Positions 7,566 to 10,959 of a DNA stretch of 10,959 nt are shown one piece after another. Every line of letters begins with the position of its first letter. The first letter of the stretch is position 1. The notes beneath the pieces were generated by a model that saw only the letters and a program-made list of their open reading frames with translations, had not been told where the DNA came from and ran no database searches. This DNA is from Thermoproteota archaeon. Lineage in GTDB: Archaea > Korarchaeota > Korarchaeia > B14-G2. The translations under genes were made by a program, and so were the position numbers. The stretch is from NCBI GenBank assembly GCA_003661385.1, contig QMWA01000041.1, positions 1 to 10,959 on the forward strand, written 5' to 3'.

Positions 7566-7906
7566 ACATCCTTTAGAAAGGGCCACATCTTAACCCATTC
7601 TCTTCTTTTTAACTGTGACCACGCTCCAGGTAATGTGCGTACTAGCATTGGAAGAAGCCTTCTGAGAAGGGGGTGGCTACTGTCAGCAGGGTGTATCTCC
7701 ATTAGAGTGCCACTGCTGTGGGTGTGTAGGATTACTGTTATCTGAGGAGAAGACTGGACTCTTACAACTCGGACTAACTGCAAGGAAGCAGTAGGCTCGG
7801 TGCTTATGGTGTGAGGCTCATTCAACTTTCTGAGGCAGCTGACGATGAAGTAGAGTAACTCTTGTGGAGGTAGCTTTACTACGGTGGTCCAGCTTCCTGG
7901 CATCAA
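7559..7906 (-). CDS. Unrecognised 115-residue protein in four-gene operon
   Basis: A frame starting TTG-ATG (7906 or 7903) five to eight bases after the stop of the three-helix membrane protein gene and ending inside the ribosome binding site of the zinc-ribbon gene. I do not recognise the family. The sequence reads as a helix (PPQELLYFIVSCLRKL), a beta hairpin (LQLVRVVRV, QITVILHTHSSGTLMEIHP), then a helix (LLRRLLPMLVRTL) and a basic, tryptophan-containing end. No signal, membrane helix or cysteine cluster is present, so it is probably a small cytoplasmic alpha/beta protein. The evidence that it is a gene is positional: a GGAGG at 7920-7916 precedes the start, it fills the gap between its neighbours almost exactly, and there is no better frame on either strand. 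TTG 7906 is kept because its spacing from GGAGG (9 bases) is better than that of ATG 7903 (12 bases). Confidence 0.7.
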   Translation of the reverse strand: MMPGSWTTVVKLPPQELLYFIVSCLRKLNEPHTISTEPTASLQLVRVVRVQSSPQITVILHTHSSGTLMEIHPADSSHPLLRRLLPMLVRTLPGAWSQLKRREWVKMWPFLKDVR

Positions 7907-7911
7907 GCCTT

Positions 7912-8790
7912 TCAGCCTCCTGGGGACTCACATGGCTCTTTGAGGTACAGGAATACACCCTTATCTAAGCGTGCTGCTGGAGTGAGTGTGTATTCTGATG
8001 GAAAGTAGAGCAGTTGGTTATCCCTTAACATTATGAAGCAGCCAAATGATGTCAAGTTGAGGCTGCTGCACTCAGGCATGGTGAACCAAGTGCTCTCTAC
8101 CATTAGTATACCCTCCCCTACCAGCATCACCCTTAAGGTGATGTTATCAGACTCTATCTCAATCGGCTTCTCGCTGACTGTCAGGTTTCCGCTAGGTGAA
8201 GCTATCGACACTCCGTGAGCGCTGTAGTAGGCTTCATATCCACACCATGGTAGGCTGGCTGTGCCATCAAGCTCTAAGTGCAGTGTTGAGAACAGCTTAA
8301 TGGAGCAGTTCTCACGTGAGAATATTATCCCTGACTTAGCGTGGGGGATGTATAGCCTTGAGATGTTTTCTGTTATCTCTATGCTCCTACCAAGTAGGAT
8401 TGTAGCCTTTTTCTCGTGACAGCTGACGACGTAGTAGCAGTTATACCCCATACTTAGAACAGATGGCACGTAGAAGTGGCCTATTTTCTGGCTGGGGTCT
8501 ATGAAGATTACTGTAGGAAATCCTTGAAAGACGTTGTATGCCATGATCCAGCATGTCAGGAATACCAGCAAAGATGCCATCGCAGCAGGTTTATAGAAGT
8601 CGCCTAGCTTCTGTAATGCCTTTATGTACACTTTCTTAGCTGTTGCTATGACCGCTGTGCTGGCTAGATATACTGCTATGTACGTGGAGAAAGCTACTGC
8701 AGGCTTCAAGTTAGCAGCTCCAGTGATTAAGCCTGTTATGGCAGCTATTGTACAGTGGTAGAGGTATAGCTTTAACTTGGGTCCTTCCAT
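7912..8790 (-). CDS. Three-helix membrane protein with external domain, possibly EMC6-like
   Basis: A 292-residue protein. Residues 1-90 hold three membrane helices (about 8-27, 31-50, 68-87) with a basic cytoplasmic loop between helices 2 and 3. The pattern (AAITGLITGAANL in helix 1, a WIMAY-type end of helix 3) resembles EMC6-like archaeal membrane proteins, relatives of a subunit of the eukaryotic ER membrane protein insertase; I hold this as a moderate-to-weak match. By the positive-inside rule the C-terminal part (about 90-292) faces outside. It is beta-rich, contains seven cysteines (118, 124, 162, 183, 241, 251, 287) that could form disulphides, and five N-X-S/T sequons (N142, N161, N202, N216, N245), as expected for an exported glycosylated domain. 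ATG 8790 is preceded at four bases by GGTGGA. It is first in the minus-strand operon and divergent from the NFACT gene. Confidence 0.8.
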   Translation of the reverse strand: MEGPKLKLYLYHCTIAAITGLITGAANLKPAVAFSTYIAVYLASTAVIATAKKVYIKALQKLGDFYKPAAMASLLVFLTCWIMAYNVFQGFPTVIFIDPSQKIGHFYVPSVLSMGYNCYYVVSCHEKKATILLGRSIEITENISRLYIPHAKSGIIFSRENCSIKLFSTLHLELDGTASLPWCGYEAYYSAHGVSIASPSGNLTVSEKPIEIESDNITLRVMLVGEGILMVESTWFTMPECSSLNLTSFGCFIMLRDNQLLYFPSEYTLTPAARLDKGVFLYLKEPCESPGG

Positions 8791-8830
8791 GTATCCACCA
8801 GCTAGGTCCTGTAGTAGAGGTTAAAATGTT
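8770..8830. promoter_or_regulatory. Compact divergent promoter region, NFACT versus membrane-protein operon
   Basis: Only 35 bases separate the two divergent ATGs (8790 minus, 8826 plus), so each promoter must reach into the opposite coding sequence. A candidate TATA box for the minus operon is ATTTTAA, read on the minus strand near 8828-8822, about 35 bases before its start. A candidate for the plus gene is CTTTAACTT at 8770-8778, about 50 bases before its start. Each start has its own short ribosome binding site (GGTGGA for minus, GAGGT at 8817-8821 for plus). The TATA assignments are by eye and weak. Confidence 0.35.
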
Positions 8831-10697
8831 ACCCATAGCGGGGATTAGCTTGAAGATAAGAGAAATATCATCGCTAGAGCTGGCTAGAATCGTGGAGGAG
8901 ATCAGAGAGGAGCTGATAGGAGCTAGGGTAGGCAAGATATACCACATAGACGGGGGGCTGCTGAGCATTGTGCTTAGAACTAGAGAGCATGGAAGAAAGG
9001 AGCTGCTGATCTGGCCAGGAGCTGCTGTGTTCGTGACTAACTCTAAGTGGATTAAGCCACAGAGCCCAAGCAGCTTTGCAATGCTGTTGAGGAAGTACTT
9101 GGAGGGAGGTGTCATCGAGGAGGTTAGGCAGGAGGACTTTGACAGGGTGTTTACGCTCAGAATCAGGCATAGAGGCAGATTCTATAGGCTCGTAGCCTTT
9201 CTACACAGCAGAGGGGATGTGGTATTAGCTGATGATGAATACAGGGTCATTTCAGCTGTTAACTGGAGTATAGCTGGGAGAAAGCTGCATAAGGGCGATA
9301 AGCTGGAGTTTAAGAGGTACAATAATCCATTAGACGGGTTAGATGCAGGAAAACTAGCTGAGCTATCTGACATGGAGCTCTGGAGAGTGCTTGCAATAGA
9401 ATTGGGGCTCGGAACAGCTTACGCGACCATACTCGCTGGAAAGCTTGGACTTAACATGAAGCTGAAGCTAGGTGAGCAGCAAGTTTCCTATGATAAGCTG
9501 GCCAGGGCCATTGTGGAGTACGCAGAGCTCCTCTATAAAGCTCCAGCTAAAGTCCTCTATCATGGGGAGAATGTAGAGGGGTATCTGCTAAACCCAAGTG
9601 GGGAGAGAAAGCTGCTGAATGATGCATTAGACGAGTACTATACGCATGTATATGAGCAGCTTACTGGGCATAGAGAGGGCTTAGATAAAAAGACCAGGAA
9701 GAAACTTAGATCTCTTGAGAGAAGAGCTGGGGAGCTCAGGCAGAAGGCTGAAGAGTATAGAGCCCAGGCAGAAGCCGTCTACTCACAGCTTCATGTAATA
9801 GACGAAGCGCTAAAGGCTGTTAGGCAGGGAAAAAGCTTCCCTGATGGCTTGATCAAGATAGTTTCCATTGATAGAAGAGGGCATAGGGTTACCATGGAAG
9901 TAGATGGGCAAGCCGTCACACTGGACTTTTTGCAAACAGCCTCTGAAAATGCAAACACGCTCTATGAGAAAGCTAAGAAGGCTGAAAGAAGGCTAAGAGA
10001 GACCTTAGACTTGATGAAGAGATTGAGAGAAGCAGCGTCTGAAGCTGAGAAAGCGCCCGTAAGAGCTGTCATGAGAAGAAGGTGGTTTGAAAGGTTTAGG
10101 TGGTTTATTTCATCAGAGGGTATTCTGGTTGCTGCTGGCAAAGATGTTAAGAGCAACAGAGAGCTAGTGAAGAAGTACATGAGCCCTGAGAACCTGTTCT
10201 TCCACTCCGAGTTCGAGGGAGCCTGCGTGATAGCTTTCTGTAGCCCTGGAGATGAGGTTGAGAAGACTGTCGTAGAGGCGGCAGAGTATGCTGCTTCCCT
10301 CTCAAAGGCTTGGGAGCAAGGATTGTCTTCAGCAGAAGTCTACTATGTGCAAGGGAACCAGGTAAAAGCTACAGCTCCTCATGGACACTACATACCTAAA
10401 GGGGGCTTTTACATCGAAGGGCCTAGAAGGTATGTTAGAGCTCAACTTAAGCTAGCACTGGGCATTATGCTTACTGACGAGGGAGCTAAGCTTGTCTTAG
10501 GGCCTATATCGGCGATAAAAAGCAGCTGCAAGTACTATGTGGTGGTAAGACCTGGAGGAAGTAGCAAGGGTGAGTTAGCTAGGAAGGCTAGAGACATGCT
10601 TTTAAAGAAAGTCGGAACAAGCCTAGGGGAAGTACTGGAGCTAGATGAGCTGGCGTCTGTGCTTCCAGCTAGTGGTGAGCTAGTTGAGGAGGAGTAG
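8826..10697 (+). CDS. rqcH: NFACT family protein, archaeal RqcH/Rqc2/NEMF homologue
   Basis: A 623-residue cytoplasmic protein with the usual NFACT order: NFACT-N (about 10-280, including a helical HhH-like part near 170-215), long coiled coil (about 285-405) and NFACT-R/DUF814 domain (about 418-545) with the hallmark WFERFRWFISSEGILVAAGKD, YMSPENLFFHSEFEGA, EAAEYAASLSKAW and APHGHYIPKGGFYIEG stretches. The Asp-Arg motif that Rqc2/RqcH proteins need for tRNA recruitment is present as DFDR (D106, R107). Family members bind large ribosomal subunits that carry stalled nascent chains and add C-terminal alanine-type tails marking them for degradation; tailing by this protein is inferred. Length is normal for archaeal members. 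ATG 8826 is chosen because GAGGT lies four bases before it and earlier in-frame codons would run back over the opposite gene. A CBS-domain gene follows after 13 bases. Confidence 0.92.
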   Translation: MLPIAGISLKIREISSLELARIVEEIREELIGARVGKIYHIDGGLLSIVLRTREHGRKELLIWPGAAVFVTNSKWIKPQSPSSFAMLLRKYLEGGVIEEVRQEDFDRVFTLRIRHRGRFYRLVAFLHSRGDVVLADDEYRVISAVNWSIAGRKLHKGDKLEFKRYNNPLDGLDAGKLAELSDMELWRVLAIELGLGTAYATILAGKLGLNMKLKLGEQQVSYDKLARAIVEYAELLYKAPAKVLYHGENVEGYLLNPSGERKLLNDALDEYYTHVYEQLTGHREGLDKKTRKKLRSLERRAGELRQKAEEYRAQAEAVYSQLHVIDEALKAVRQGKSFPDGLIKIVSIDRRGHRVTMEVDGQAVTLDFLQTASENANTLYEKAKKAERRLRETLDLMKRLREAASEAEKAPVRAVMRRRWFERFRWFISSEGILVAAGKDVKSNRELVKKYMSPENLFFHSEFEGACVIAFCSPGDEVEKTVVEAAEYAASLSKAWEQGLSSAEVYYVQGNQVKATAPHGHYIPKGGFYIEGPRRYVRAQLKLALGIMLTDEGAKLVLGPISAIKSSCKYYVVVRPGGSSKGELARKARDMLLKKVGTSLGEVLELDELASVLPASGELVEEE

Positions 10698-10710
10698 AGA
10701 AAGTGAGGAG

Positions 10711-10959
10711 ATGCCTGTCTACGAGGTTATGAGTAGCCCTGTTATCACTATAAGTAAGAGAGCTACTGCAGCTGATGCAGCCAAGCTGTTGAAGAAACAC
10801 AAGATCGGCTCGCTTGTAGTAGTTGATGAAGAAGGGGTTGTTGGAATAATCACAGAGAGAGATCTTGTCGAAAGAGTTGTAGCAGAGGATAGGAAGCCTT
10901 CTGAAGTGGCTGTAGAGGAGGTCATGACGAGGAGACCTGTAACGATATCCTCTAAGCAG
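10711..10959 (+). CDS. CBS-domain protein, C-terminus cut by window edge
   Basis: The frame from ATG 10711 stays open for 83 codons to the window end. It begins PVYEVMSSPVITISKRATAA and continues with IGSLVVVDEEGVVGIITERDLVERVV, a textbook CBS motif (beta-alpha-beta-beta-alpha), followed by VEEVMTRRPVTIS, the start of a second CBS repeat. Paired CBS repeats form a Bateman module that binds adenine nucleotides or related ligands and often regulates an attached or partner protein; small archaeal proteins made only of CBS repeats are common. AGGAG ends directly against the ATG, which is closer than usual; an internal ATG at 10729 also has a GAGG before it, but the longer start matches the normal CBS N-terminus. 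It starts 13 bases after the NFACT stop and is likely co-transcribed. Whether more domains follow cannot be seen. Confidence 0.88.
   Translation, partial: MPVYEVMSSPVITISKRATAADAAKLLKKHKIGSLVVVDEEGVVGIITERDLVERVVAEDRKPSEVAVEEVMTRRPVTISSKQ

Noticed and set aside
7527-7745. 72-codon plus-strand frame opposite the zinc-ribbon and 115-residue genes
   Set aside because: The minus-strand frames have ribosome binding sites, tight spacing and, for the zinc ribbon, a clear motif; this frame has none of these.
1-10959. CRISPR array, insertion sequence, tRNA or integration site
   Set aside because: No regularly spaced repeats, transposase-like frame, terminal inverted repeats or tRNA-like structure was seen; the region is densely packed with ordinary coding sequence.

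Overview
The window looks like part of a compact genome from a thermophilic archaeon of the Thermoproteota/Korarchaeota (TACK) type. The reasons are family content (an archaeal NFACT/Rqc2 protein, a DUF2116-type zinc-ribbon membrane protein, a PqqD-like protein, an archaeal OPT-type transporter and a CBS-domain protein), arginine codons dominated by AGA/AGG and frequent ATA isoleucine codons, TTG and GTG starts, strong GAGGTGA-type ribosome binding sites inside operons, and TATA-like boxes at divergent gene starts. I cannot fix the genus. No tRNA, rRNA, insertion sequence or CRISPR array was seen, and the largest gap between genes is about 74 bases.

Layout. (1) A minus-strand gene of unknown function enters from the left edge and starts at 614. 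(2) After a 74-base divergent promoter region that holds a perfect 9+4+9 inverted repeat, a plus-strand pair begins. The first gene is a very large 1470-residue membrane protein that joins an M28-peptidase-like ectodomain to an FtsX/MacB-type permease domain. Four bases downstream follows a 612-residue OPT-like peptide transporter. (3) The transporter ends tail-to-tail with a four-gene minus-strand operon, and the two stop codons share the palindrome CTAG. In reading order (right to left) the operon encodes a three-helix, possibly EMC6-like membrane protein with a cysteine- and sequon-rich external domain, an unrecognised 115-residue protein, a membrane-anchored zinc ribbon, and a PqqD-like (RRE-fold) protein. 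(4) Only 35 bases from that operon's first start, and divergent from it, lies the plus-strand NFACT/RqcH (Rqc2/NEMF homologue) gene. A CBS-domain gene follows and is cut by the right edge.

How they may work together. The first operon suggests surface peptide handling or envelope work: an external peptidase-like sensor or processor tied to an FtsX permease, made together with an oligopeptide-type importer. However, the M28 domain seems to have lost both active-site glutamates and the normal last histidine ligand, so it may bind rather than cut. The most unusual items are this pseudo-peptidase/FtsX fusion and the small operon that combines an EMC6-like membrane protein with an orphan PqqD-like domain and a zinc ribbon. 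The NFACT protein keeps its Asp-Arg motif and should act in rescue of stalled 50S subunits.
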